The notes under the pieces: generated by a model
Database searches by the model: none
What the model saw: only the letters and a program-made list of their open reading frames with translations
What the model was told of the DNA's origin: nothing
Program-made: the position numbers and the translations under genes
DNA from: Atkinsonella hypoxylon
Taxonomy: Eukaryota > Ascomycota > Sordariomycetes > Hypocreales > Clavicipitaceae
Direction: 5' to 3'
Length of the DNA stretch: 64,000 nucleotides
Assembly (NCBI GenBank): GCA_000729835.1
Contig: JFHB01000129.1
Location: forward strand, 1-64,000
Shown: positions 53,464-64,000 of the stretch, one piece after another
Layout of the letters: every line of letters starts with the position of its first letter
Position numbering within the stretch: the stretch's first letter is position 1

Positions 53464-56276
53464 TCTGTCCCGCTGCTGCTGGGCAGCATGCGCCGTCGAC
53501 GCGACATCTCAGTCCTCATTTCACCATTTGAGGAATGACGTGCTGCTCAACGCGCTTACTGCTTACTTGCTAGCATTGGTATCCATCGTGGCTGAACTCT
53601 ATGTATTTCCAACCAGAGTACAATCCATATGATATCCTACATTGGATGGCGGATGGCGTCGTGATTCCTTGTTAGTGCTTGAGCGAAATGTTGACTTGCG
53701 GATATGGTTCTCTGCATACGTAGCATCGCACTCGAGACGCCAGGCACTGTACGAGTCCATAGTACGACTCTCTTCTGGCATCTCAGTCTGACCCATCACG
53801 AAGACGAAGGCACGAGAGCACTGCTACGTCCACGAGGTCTCCAATCCACGTGCTGTCATGTGTCCTCGAACAGCTTTTCACCATCCGGAACGGAAAATCA
53901 CCGCAGACACTCATGATCCTCCCAAAAATGAACGAACAGGCTCACAGCCCAATTATCTACTTCTGGCATAATCGCAGGTCGCTTCCCATGTCCGCATATG
54001 CAGGTCAGCAGGTCATGCTTCATGTTTTGTTGCAACACACAATGTGCGGTCTAGTGTACTGTATAGATTTACCATGAAACTAGCTCGAGGCTGATAGAAG
54101 TACCAGCAATCAGGCCATGTACAAATTGCTACATCGAACACATCGAACACATTGCAGTCACGCCTCGCCTTGACGCCTGAAATGGCTGGTTATGTTTGTG
54201 GTAGTGATGTACCCAGCTTGTGCCTTAGGGAAGTGGGGCTCGAGACCAACTTCTGTGCTCCTTTTAGTTAACACTTTCCAAAGAAAGGGATGTACGGAGT
54301 CCGAAGTCTCAGGTCCAGACCAGCCACTTTCTTCTTGCCTCGCGTGCAGGCAAGAGCCATTTATGTTATCTGGTTGCCCCTTCCCGTCTTTTCTGCAGCC
54401 AGACTGCTGCAGGATAAGGTAGGATGATGATGAGGTGCATGGTATTTAGAGTAAAGAAGGTCTCCTACCTCTGAGGGCAGCCTTGTTGCATTGCATTTAC
54501 GTGTACCTGCCAAAGTACATCGTCTGGCGTTCTGGTATTCTACCTAGGTAGGTATGAAGGAAGATGTCATGATATATGCACGTCGTGGGTTGGTTGTGGG
54601 GTTTGGGCATTTGCGGCGTCAAGGCGCTGTCTCCCCGCACTTACCGAGGAGACACGGCTCCGAAACAAAGTGCGACATGCGGCATCGGGTGTGGCGATCC
54701 AGCGACCGACCCTCTGTATGAAAATGAGGGGTTTGCCGGGTGAGGCGAAGTTGAGGACGAGAGCTGGGTTGGGCTGGGTTGTAGCCAACTGGACACCTTG
54801 CAACAAGGACTATGCGGTGAGCAGAATTTGTTGCAGATGCTTGAAGCACGACCTCGTTATTATGTAAAGAGGGGAGGCGGGGAGTCTTAACACAGTCTTG
54901 GATCGACGTAGCATTGGGTGACAAATTCACATTGGGAAGAGACTCGCTCTTGTTGGCGCGCAAATGGTCCGGTTATGGGAAGGTGCCAAGGTGCCGAGGT
55001 TGCCTACTTTGCTTGCCTAGTGCTGGGCAATGGTGCAATGGTGGGAGGCTTGTTCTCGTCTGGTCGGCAATCCTCCCTCTCTTCGTGGCTCTCTGTTGCG
55101 TTGGGTGGCGACGACTTTTATGGCTCGGACAATACTGTACGTGCCGGATGGCTTCCAGTGTACTCCGTAAGTTTCCACGACAAGTTGTCTTCGTCTTTGA
55201 TGCCTACCCAGGCACGTGGGTGACAGATTTCACAACGGGTTTTGCATTATGAATTGGTAGGCCAGCCTCGTTATGAAATTTGTCATGCTCATGCCAGGGT
55301 AACGGGTAGTGTCGGGGCGTCACCGGACGGTGGTGGGTTGTTCTAATAAGCCACGGATGCTTTTTATGCATGGAGAGTGAACGCCAGTTCGGGCATTTCA
55401 GGCGGCGTGCCACCCTGATGACGTCCAACATGCCATTTGACTCGGCGCTGCATCACATTCAAGCCTCTGAAAAATGAAGGCGCAATATGACGCATGTCGT
55501 GTTCCGGGCACCGCATCCATCATCATGGCTAGCGAATCAAAGCGCGACCCTCGTCACTGGCCCTGGGTTGCCCCTTGCCCTGCGCGCAGTTCACCGTCGC
55601 ATGGACAAGGTCATGAGCAGTGGCCACGCCAAGCTCGACTAGCAGAATGTGATAGTATTGAGCAAGAAAAAAAAAAAAAAAAAGGAAGAGGATAGCACGA
55701 AGCTGCGGCTCTTCGAGTGTCGAGAACCAAGGCCACAATTTTACTTATAGCCAATCAAGTTGCGAGAGAAGCCAAGTGCGAATTCCAGATTATAAGTTGT
55801 TTAGCTAAACCCCAACGTGTTTTGCTATGACTTTTGGGGAGAGGGCCTGAATTCGCTTCCGGGTCATGCTATCCTGTAGCCCGAACGACTACTACCAGAA
55901 GTTTTCAATACTTGGCCGGCGCACGCATCCTCGGTAATACTCCACACATCATCTCCCCCTGGACAGTCATTATATCCGTGCGAGTGACTGCCAATAGAAA
56001 ACGTATACGGAATAGAAACACCCCTACATTGAATGGCACTAGAGGCCCATTGTACAGAGAAGTGCATCACTAAACCCAACGTCTCAGCATTAGCTACGAA
56101 TGCATACATACGGTATCGTAACTATCAAAGAGATGATTCTTGCACCCGAGAGCACAGTGTCCCGCACGAACAGCCATCTGGTAATGACGGAGTAGATAGG
56201 TGCACTGCTGCGGTGAACCGGTGAACTCAACACTGTGCATACTTGACTGCAATTGCCGGGTCGCTTCACCGGCCGC

Positions 56277-56303
56277 TATTACCTATTACCTATTACCTAT
56301 TAC
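56277..56303. repeat. Tandem repeat, 7-bp unit TATTACC
   Basis: Nearly four copies (TATTACC x3 plus TATTAC), with a further CCTATTACCA nearby at 56310-56319. Confidence 0.88.
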
Positions 56304-57854
56304 GGACGTACCTATTACCACACTATCGTCTGGCGGCGGTCTGGCCTTGGCTCCAGAGATGGTGGTGATCCACTCTCATGGACAAGAGAGGGGGTCGGGG
56401 GGTCTCCCAAGTGGAGGGTCCCGCAACCCATTGCTCTCCTGAAGGACCCCTCCATGTAATTTGGGCACTCCATGCGAGAGTGTACGGAGCGCGTTGTCTT
56501 AGGTCAGCAATTTGGAGATCTGCTTGTAATGTTGCTAACTATGGCCAGGAAGGAGCTCATTTCCTCATTTCCCGTCGTAGAGTATTCCGTATTACGGATG
56601 CTCTAGCGTTGATGCAGCGGATGTGGATCAATGGCTTGCCAACGTGGCCCAGCTGATTGGTTGGGATTCACAGGAAAGGTCTGGTGTGAAAAATGCCCTG
56701 TGCAGCACGCGGACCAAGGGGGAGTCTGAATAATACAAAACATATTGTAGGTACTGAATGAAGCCTTCCGCTTTGGTTGATATGAGTGTCAGTAGTACGC
56801 CATACTCCGTACTCCGTATGCACCAGAGACAGCCAGCCAATCCAGTTCAGCCCATGGGTATTTATTTCGGTGGGATGGGATGCCTGACAATCCTGGTTCT
56901 CAACTTCTTTTCCACTAATTGGTGATTGTTCCATATCAGTTTGATCAAGCCGCAGGTTTGACCTGAATGTTACTTCGAATGGAGACATTTGCGATGTAAA
57001 GTAATCATCATGCGACTGGTGCAAGTTGACCCTTAAATAACAAGAGCTGCAGCCGACCTGACGACCTGCCCCCGGGTCCGTTTGAGATTTGGTCCCGCCA
57101 GCCACCTTGTCACTCTTCGCAATGAGGGAATAGAAAGAAGAATAAGGAAGATAGGGGTGGGTGACCTGCTGCTGTTCATGGAAGAGGGCTCCCCTACTAT
57201 TGATAATAATCCTGAGATGATACTCGTACTCCGTAGATAAGTTCGTTATAAAGACAAGAGTGCTCGGTCTTTCTTTAATGATGAGCGGAACCATGCCATA
57301 ATAATGCTGGCTATTCAATGAAATGATGCATTGCTACGGAGTACTCCGGATGCAACCAGCCGAAGCACTCTCATATTGATAGTCACCACCAGTTCATTTG
57401 CGGCTCTGAGCTAACTATTATTATTATTACGGAGCACCCCGTAATTGGTCGTCATGAACATCTACCATTCTTCGAGAAGGCAGCTTTCTCCCTGCTCTGT
57501 GCCACCCTGTTATCCTTAGATGCGGCCAACAAGTTATTTTTGCACGCTCACTGACTTTCCTGTCATGACCACAACCAATGACGAGAGCCTGACAGGTCAT
57601 TGACTCATTCTCTAAAAGTGGTTTGTCGAGTCAATCGTGATGGACGATCCGAAAGGCCTAGTGGCTTACGGAGCATAGACATGTTGAATTCCTCGCACCT
57701 TGTGTCCGCGATAGAATTCCCCTGTTGTTGTCAACGAGGAATGAAGGAGATTAAGCAAAGACCCAGTTCGGTACGGATTGCATGATTGGAATTTGTTGGC
57801 GAATTCCTAGGCAAGTGACCCTCTTTGCCTCAGCTCCGTATTCATTATTCATGG

Positions 57855-57870
57855 AGGGGGGGGGGGGGGG
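57855..57870. repeat. Poly-G tract, 16 nt
   Basis: An uninterrupted run of G on the plus strand, followed by CACAC. Such runs can form G-quadruplex-like structures and are prone to sequencing error. Confidence 0.85.
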
Positions 57871-60398
57871 CACACAAAGCAGCAACACGGCAAGAGCAAC
57901 ACCTTGGCTATTCATCCATACATCGGGTGCCAACTTGAGGCTACAGGCCGAGCAGAGAGCAACAAGGCGGGAACAATCTTATCACCAGAGAGCATGGACA
58001 CTTCCTAGACAGGGCTGGTGGCTCATTCGGCGAAGCGTCCGAGTCAAAGAGTTGAGTTGTTTAAGAAGTCGGTCTGCCAATTCTTAGGTGGCGGATCAGC
58101 CAGCTAACCCAGCTATTAACCGTGGTTGGCTTACGCTCAGGGGGATGACAGAATTGCGAGGTGGTTTAGTTTGAGACGACTGGGCAGAGCCCTGAAGCAT
58201 ATGGCCTTGGACAGTCAAATTGCAAAAGGTCATAGGGTTGCCGAACCCCAAAGAAACGGACGGTATTATTACGGAGGACTCCGTACGGAGTGGCATTGGC
58301 AACCTGGCAGCCAGCCAAGCCAGCGTCAACCCACCTGTAGCCATGAGAGTGGCGAACCCCACCCGTGCCCCCTAAGCGCCCCCCAATCACCCTAGGGGAC
58401 TCGCGTAGGTACTTGCCTAGGTGGAAGGTAGTGCTTTTGTACGTCTCATAATAACCTCGCCGTTGACTTTTTGACTGAGACCTCGCAGCCCACCCCTCCT
58501 TCCATCCTAAAGTCGTGTTGAATTGACCATAACTATCAGGCTCGAAGCCGGATGTGAACAAAAATTGCACCGTTGAATAGCTAATTTAATAATTCAGAAT
58601 GAAGTGAATTTTCCATTTTACTCGATTACATTTTTGAGGCATACGGCTATGGATCCAATCCCACCGCTGATACTCTGCGAGGTTTCAATCCAAAGTTTTT
58701 TACCCCCTCCACCCGGGGTCGTGCCACCGGCAGCACTTGCACTTTCAACACCCGACCGACCATTCATGGTTGTCGTAGCCGGCCACACCTTCCTGCCATC
58801 CACGCGGGTGAAGACTTCAATTGACTGCCAGACATTCTGCCTGTGCTCCACCAATCAGAACATACTCCACGTCGGTTTAGTGGAGCCTATAGCGTCCTTA
58901 GTATCGCTCAACCTGTGAGCAGCACGGCCCATCTGAAGAAAAAAAAAAAGAAGACGTGCGCAAGAAAAAAAAAAAAAAAAACCTATGGCGCTAGGTAGTA
59001 AGGCCTTAGTGATACATGAATAGCCTACTAAAAGATACAACACATTCATGTATCCTCTACGTGCCGTGAACCAAGTTCCTCGAATAATAATGATGACGAC
59101 TACTGGCACCTGGCTATGTCGCCCGTAACTAGCCTCTCGTTGTGCACCACCAGCCGAAGTTCTCTTCTCTCGTCTTGCTGCGCCTGTGTCTAGGCCCTGC
59201 TATGCTGGGTCCTCACCACTGGGCAGCCAAAGTACCTACGTAGGTAGGTTCCTAAGTGCTTTTCCTACTCCATGTACACCAGACCAGCGCTCCGCAGTCC
59301 GTTCTGCTAGCCCTTGGGAGGACCAATCTTCGCCCACACATCAGGACCACCACAGACAAGCAGGGCCAGCACATGTTACCAGGCCCCATCTTCTCTTGTC
59401 CTTCTCGTCAACCTTTTCCTTTCTTCCTCATTTACAGTATCCTCTGCTCCCGCTCTTCACGATTCCTCGAATCCGTCCAACTTCGACAATTCCCGTCACG
59501 AACCCCGTCGCTGTTTGTTGACCTGCGGATTCAGGTTTCTCGCTTGAGTGCCAACTCTCGCTGTTCAAGCTGCTCTCTCCTAGACATTCAACGATTGTCT
59601 GAAGTGGCCAGTTAGCTCTCGGCCGCCATAGAGCATTTTAGAGTTGATCCTGCTTTTCCCTTGCAGGACCTCAATCTGAGGTAAGCTACGCCCAGGAGTA
59701 TTTCTCATTGTTCGGGTTGCACAGTTGTTCCGAGGCATTGTATATACTCTCCATGAGTCCGTCTCAGCATGCTAGCAACGCTTAGGTCTACAGAGACAAG
59801 TTTGTGGTCCGGAGGCCGGAGGGCAAGCACATCCGGCATTTTCTATTAGGTCGGCCGACGCTGTACTCCTTCAATCTGTACCTTGAGTCGTTTTCCATCT
59901 TCGGACCCTCCTTTGCAGAACTCTGGCATTTGCCATCAATTACGCAATAGGTAACTAATTTGGAAAGTAGTTGTATCACTTGTCGATGCTTTTTGTTGCA
60001 ACAAAATTCGGACGAGGCACGCGCGACGTGGTTTGCTACCTGTGGTGATTTCTGCTGGACTTAATCTTCATATTCCGTTTGTCCTTTAATCCGAGTGCGA
60101 TCGTTAATTATCTTCATACGCAACAAAAAATTCACGACTATACTTCATATCATCATCGTCCGAAAGCGTATTGTCATCAAACACGACGATAGCAAGCATT
60201 CATGGCTGGACGACTTTGAACGCCGAACCATCTAGTTTCTTCTCTCATCCCCCTTCACCCATTCACCGGACCCATTCATTTGAGTTATATCTCCAAACCT
60301 CGTGTGGACAGCATATATAGCTGCGCCTCTACGCGAGTCGGCCTATCCGACCAAGATCCTCATCGATCTTTGTCGGATCCTCATATCAACCTTTTATC

Positions 60399-61391
60399 AT
60401 GCCAGGTGGTGTGTGTGCCGTCCTCGATTACGAGGTCGACATGATGGCCGAGTACGTCGCGGAAATGGCTGTTCGTATCGTGACACCTGAGGGAGCAGTC
60501 ACGACAGCCTTTCGCAAGTTTGTCACTCAAATTCTCACTTCTACGCGACTTCCAAGCACTACCATTCTCTTGGGTATGAACTATCTGGCCAAGAGAATCA
60601 ATGCTATGAAGGGGCAGGGTCCGTACAAGGCATCTGAGGGTCAAGTTTGGAGATACTTGACTGTCTCTCTCCTACTAGGAAGTAAGTTTCTAGACGACAA
60701 CACGTTCCAGAATCGATCTTGGTCCGAGGTCAGTGGCATCGCTGTTTCCGAGCTCAATTCGTTGGAATTCGACTGGCTTCAAGCAATGAGCTGGAGACTT
60801 TATGTGAACCTGGATCTTAGCAAGGATTACCAGGCATGGCTTGAAAATTGGCGCGAATGGCAGCAGATGAAGAAGCGACAAGCCGCTCAGGCTAGCCGTG
60901 ACAGATTGGCCACATTGGTACCTGCTATCGACACGGACTTGGCAAGATATGGCAACAACCGCCAATCACCTCATTCACGTTATTTGCAGGAGCAGGTGGC
61001 CGAATTTGAGCGATACCAGGCTATGAAAGGTCAGCACTCATACCGATCTCGTGATGCTGCTTGGACACACAATCCCTGGAGTGCTCCTCTTACACCACCC
61101 GACTCAGGTTATGGTACGCCCGAGTACGTCATGTCAGCCACATCAAGCAACGCTCGTTACAACGAGTGGTTCGCCCAGGCCACAGCTCAATATAGCAGTC
61201 GCTTCCCTCAGCCTACCGCTCACAACTCATTGTACCAGCACCGCCAGACACCGTATGCTCCCCAGTATGCATATAATCATGGAGCATGGGATAATGGAGT
61301 CTCTGAATGCAACTGTGCTAGTTGTGTAGCCCCCATGAAACAGACTCTTTACTTTATGTCTCACGGGTATGGTCAGCCCGTGGTTGGCTAG
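60399..61391 (+). CDS. Pho85-type (Pcl/Clg1-like) cyclin
   Basis: A single exon, 330 residues. The cyclin box spans about 25-140: MMAEYVAEMAVRIV, FRKFVTQILTSTRLPSTTILLG, YLTVSLLLGSKFLDDNTFQN, RSWSEVSGIAVSELNSLE and MSWRLYV. The combination KFLDDNTFQNRSWSEVSGI plus ELNSLE is typical of Pcl-type cyclins that partner Pho85. After about 170 the protein is Gln/Tyr-rich and disordered (YQHRQTPYAPQYAYNHGAW), with a conserved LTPPDSGYGTPEY motif. A role in nutrient or cell-cycle signalling through a Pho85-like kinase is inferred; the partner is not in the window. The C/T-rich leader from 59.1 kb suggests a long 5' UTR. Confidence 0.85.
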   Translation: MPGGVCAVLDYEVDMMAEYVAEMAVRIVTPEGAVTTAFRKFVTQILTSTRLPSTTILLGMNYLAKRINAMKGQGPYKASEGQVWRYLTVSLLLGSKFLDDNTFQNRSWSEVSGIAVSELNSLEFDWLQAMSWRLYVNLDLSKDYQAWLENWREWQQMKKRQAAQASRDRLATLVPAIDTDLARYGNNRQSPHSRYLQEQVAEFERYQAMKGQHSYRSRDAAWTHNPWSAPLTPPDSGYGTPEYVMSATSSNARYNEWFAQATAQYSSRFPQPTAHNSLYQHRQTPYAPQYAYNHGAWDNGVSECNCASCVAPMKQTLYFMSHGYGQPVVG

Positions 61392-63275
61392 ATATTCTTG
61401 AATGGTGTTGAAAATGCACAGCGTCTTCGACGGGCCCTCCTCGAGACCGTCGAATACAAATCGCACGGTGGTCGAGAGGTTGCGTATTGCTTCTCATGGC
61501 CACGAAATTTTTCATACGTTTCTTTAGAACCGTTCTTTTCTTCTCCGTTCTACTCAGATACCCCGGCACGACAAAAGACTGAAAAACGTTTGATATGATC
61601 AGCTTGCGGTATTTCTTTTCATTTCGGTTCATAGGAGCTGCTTGGAGTACTATGCGCTGCTAGGGTCATCTTCTACCCGACTGAGGCTATGCCAGCCTTA
61701 CAATCTATTGGCCCACGCGCGACGACCTTTTATGCGATCTCGAGTTTATCCTCCTATCAGTATATATTTTTAATTGGTACGTTCCGGCGTTTGGTTTCGG
61801 CAACATTCGGCAATAGGGCATCAATGCCCAATCGATTATACATTTTCTCTCGGCAGTCAGAGGTGTGGTATCCCAGGCCACGGCTTGGAGGAGACTTTGG
61901 ACGTTTTCAAAGCATATCTCCCATCGCTCTGGTGGGTGGATACGACGTACAAGTCGAGCAAACCACTCTATGATCCTGCGCAAAGCCACGCTTATTTTCC
62001 TTCTTGTTTCTATTTGTTCACAGATCTGGTAGCATTCATCGTCATCAAATTGCGATCATCTGCGGCCAGCTGCTGTGACGCTTCACCTTTGTTTTGGCGT
62101 CCGCCTCGCAGCACCAGGAAGCCGGATTGCTCTAGCACTCCGCCGCCCCTCTACGATCAGCAAAATAAAGAGCTTTTTTTTTTCGGAGAGTATATATTGC
62201 ATCATCATGCCTTTCAATGGAAGGAATTATGCTGGCGAGGGATAAAAATTTGTTGTTTCATTATGAAAAGATTCATGCATTGCGCTCAGCGGGGACTACG
62301 GTATTACATGGGCAGTTTGGTCAGTGCGTACCATTGCACTCGCAGATTCTTGCTTTTACATCACGTCTTACTTTGTCACCTACATTCCACCTAGAATTTC
62401 CTGACTGGCCCAGTCTTTTTGGGGGCGCCAGTTCATAGTTCAAGGTTGATGTGGCTGGTCTTGTTTCGACGGTTTTTAGAAGTGATTATTTTTTTTCTAC
62501 GGGCTGGCACTTGGAGGGCACGCAAGCGGTTTTTTTTTTTTTTTTTTTTAGCTGTATGGATCGCGGATGGGTTACGTTTCGAGTTTTAATGACCACTGGT
62601 ATGCTTTTGGGTCGTTCTTGAATGCCACTCACAGCTATCTATTCCGGCTCATGATTTGAAGAGCGTTTTGGCGCGCGAGGCAGTTTTTCTTAAAATCCCA
62701 AGTGTACCTGCTCCTAGGTAAATTGGTTGTTCATTTGATACGTGGTTTTGGACGGTTGTTTGCATGCCAAACCAAACGTATTGGCCACCTAAGTTTGAAA
62801 CCACAAATGCTCTGGGAAGACAAGAGAGTAGTACCTATGAACATTACCATCCGGTACAGAACAGGGTTAAAGAAAAGGAAATTAAAAGAAAAAGCGTTAC
62901 AGTTAGCTGATAATCACCTGACAGATTTTCAAAGCATTGTAAGTATCTTCGTCATGTTGAGAAGGTCTTTGAATCCGGCTGTTTGTCGGAGAAACCAGGG
63001 ACGCTTCAATAAATGTAATTAGGCCCGTGTGAATGGCTAGACAGTGGCTGGGTTTCTTACACCAGAAATCGATGCTGCTCTTTCTGCAACAAAGTATGTT
63101 TAATTCTAAAATTGTTAACTTGTTCGATTTTCCCTTGTTGATACGACCGCCGAGCCCCACGCCGAAGTAAAGAAAAAAAAGGGGACGGATGAGATCTTGC
63201 CCACCAATTAGGCACTAGACAGGCAAATTTGGAAGCGAAGAGAGGAAACAACAGCCAACCTACGCTTTCACCACC
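61392..63275. other. Spacer, cyclin to NIP30-like gene
   Basis: 1.9 kb, A/T-rich with long T runs at 62173-62181 and 62530-62549. A 206-codon plus frame (61774-62394) starts with a non-ATG codon and has no domain. The promoter of the downstream gene should be within the last few hundred bp. Confidence 0.5.
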
Positions 63276-64000
63276 ATGTCCAGCCATTTCGTGTCTGGAG
63301 GAACGTTGGAACCTGGCGATGACCAAGCTGCACCATCAAATGTTCCTCAGCCCGCGCGGCCCCATATAGGTGATACGACGACGGAATGGGCCAAAGTTCA
63401 GCAAGAGCTGGAAAATGCTCGGAAAGAGAGAGCGGAGCAGAGAATGAAGGCGGCGTCGGGTGAGGAGAGGAGTTTGTATGATGTTTTACAGGCCAATAAA
63501 GGTTCGTGCTGCTCTTGTCTTGTTTGCCTTGTGTCGTGTGGCCTATTCGCATAATTTCGTGTTACCTGCTCTTTTTTTTTTTTTTTTTTTGTATTTTCCT
63601 TTTGCCGCTTTTGCCATTTGATGACCCCCTCCCCCACATTCTACTCTTGTCTACGGAGATGTGCGGGGAAGGGAAATAGGGTATTGTGCTTTTTGGAATA
63701 GGAGTTGACGCCTCTGTAGCTGCGAAACAAGCTGCGTTTGAGGAACAGAACAAGATCAAGAACCAGTTCCGCGCGCTGGACGATGACGAGATTGAGTTCC
63801 TGGATGAGGTCAAGGCGGCGGAGAGGATGGCGGCGGAGAGGGTGCGGAGGGAGACGGAGGATGGGCTGAGGGCGTTTCGGGAGCAGCAGCGGAGGAGTAG
63901 TGGTGGCGTGGACGGGAGTGTTCAGGCGGGCGTTTTGGAACCTGGGATAGGATGGAGCACGGGGCGGAAGAGGAAGAGGAAGAGGGGGAGGGAGAGGGAA
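63276..64000 (+). CDS. NIP30/FAM192A-domain protein (truncated by the window)
   Basis: Exon 1 is 63276-63501, and exon 2 starts at 63720 and runs off the right edge. The N-terminus MSSHFVSGGTLEPG matches the family opening, and the NIP30 core is clear: ERSLYDVLQANK, then AAKQAAFEEQNKIKNQFRAL and DDDEIEFLDEV, which in human FAM192A/PIP30 (proteasome PA28-gamma interactor) has the form LYEQLQ...KFKNMVRGLDEDE. The end in this window is very basic (GRKRKRKRGRERE). The intron uses the weak donor GTTCGT and offers two in-frame acceptors, at 63702 or 63720, differing by six codons. I use 63720 as it gives the shorter, more family-like join. Partial, so length is unknown. Confidence 0.82.

Larger units (their letters stand above)
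53464..60398. other. 6.9 kb gene-poor region, palindrome-rich
   Basis: No gene was supported. It carries TACGGAG/CTCCGTA motifs clustered in 54290-58291, a (TATTACC)n repeat at 56277-56303, a G16 run at 57855-57870 and two poly-A tracts near 58937-58981. A 200-codon minus-strand frame (56668-57294) has no recognised domain. From about 59100 the sequence is C/T-rich and likely the long leader of the cyclin gene. Confidence 0.5.

Noticed and set aside
53064..60398. Peptide-toxin or ustiloxin-type biosynthetic cluster around the secreted precursor
   Set aside because: No UstYa-type oxidase, protease or transporter gene is present nearby; only the precursor is seen.
61774..62394. 206-codon plus-strand frame after the cyclin gene
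   Set aside because: Starts at a non-ATG codon, and is rich in T-tract-encoded Phe and Cys/His runs; no domain.
1..64000. tRNA, 5S or snRNA genes
   Set aside because: No cloverleaf with a convincing T-loop box, and no U2/U6-like block was recognised by eye; a covariance-model search could still find some.

Overview
The window looks like chromosomal DNA of a filamentous ascomycete (Pezizomycotina, probably Sordariomycetes and plausibly Hypocreales). The evidence is short spliceosomal introns (mostly about 55-110 nt, GT..AG with some TACTAAC-like branch sites), housekeeping genes of fungal type (ERG26, a Lrg1-type LIM-RhoGAP, a Pho85-type cyclin, a DUF2417 membrane hydrolase) and long gene-poor spacers with tracts of CT, poly-A/T and dispersed short palindromes. 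No tRNA, rRNA, CRISPR array or intact transposon was recognised. I assign the lineage from gene content and style only.

Layout: 1.4-2.5 kb (-) conserved unknown; 3.6-4.7 kb (+) thiamine-pyrophosphate carrier TPC1; 5.0-6.6 kb (-) nucleoside hydrolase; 7.4-9.0 kb (-) spliceosomal RED protein; 10.0-11.1 kb a probable decayed gene; 12.0-13.7 kb (+) DUF2417/alpha-beta hydrolase membrane protein; 17.5-21.2 kb (+) LRG1; 22.5-23.6 kb (-) ERG26; 25.3-26.8 kb (+) conserved unknown; 27.3-28.4 kb (-) mitochondrial HMG-box protein; 29.0-29.9 kb (+) proteasome beta-7 PRE4; 30.7-33.1 kb (-) GFA1; 37.6-39.0 kb (-) RPT4; 39.9-40.5 kb (-) PYM; 41.5-41.9 kb (+) QCR9; 42.8-49.4 kb (+) UBR1; 50.3-52.0 kb (+) Rsc7/Npl6-like chromatin-remodelling subunit; 53.1-53.5 kb (+) a small secreted, kexin-site-bearing protein; 60.4-61.4 kb (+) Pcl/Clg1-like cyclin; 63.3 kb to the end (+) a NIP30/FAM192A-domain protein cut by the window edge.

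The genes are not an operon or a metabolic cluster. They are mostly independent housekeeping genes, although three ubiquitin-proteasome genes (PRE4, RPT4, UBR1) lie within about 20 kb and two cell-wall/membrane functions (GFA1, ERG26, with LRG1 as a Rho1 regulator) are near each other. The most novel-looking object is the 112-residue secreted precursor at 53.06-53.46 kb, with four dibasic sites and a threefold F-A-[K/R]-R-[D/E] pattern, at the edge of a 6.9 kb gene-poor region rich in TACGGAGTA-type palindromes. Other points of interest are extreme micro-exons (3 nt in QCR9 with a GC-AG intron, 5 nt in GFA1), a hydrolase whose nucleophile elbow seems degenerate, and a decayed ORF around 10.0-11.1 kb.
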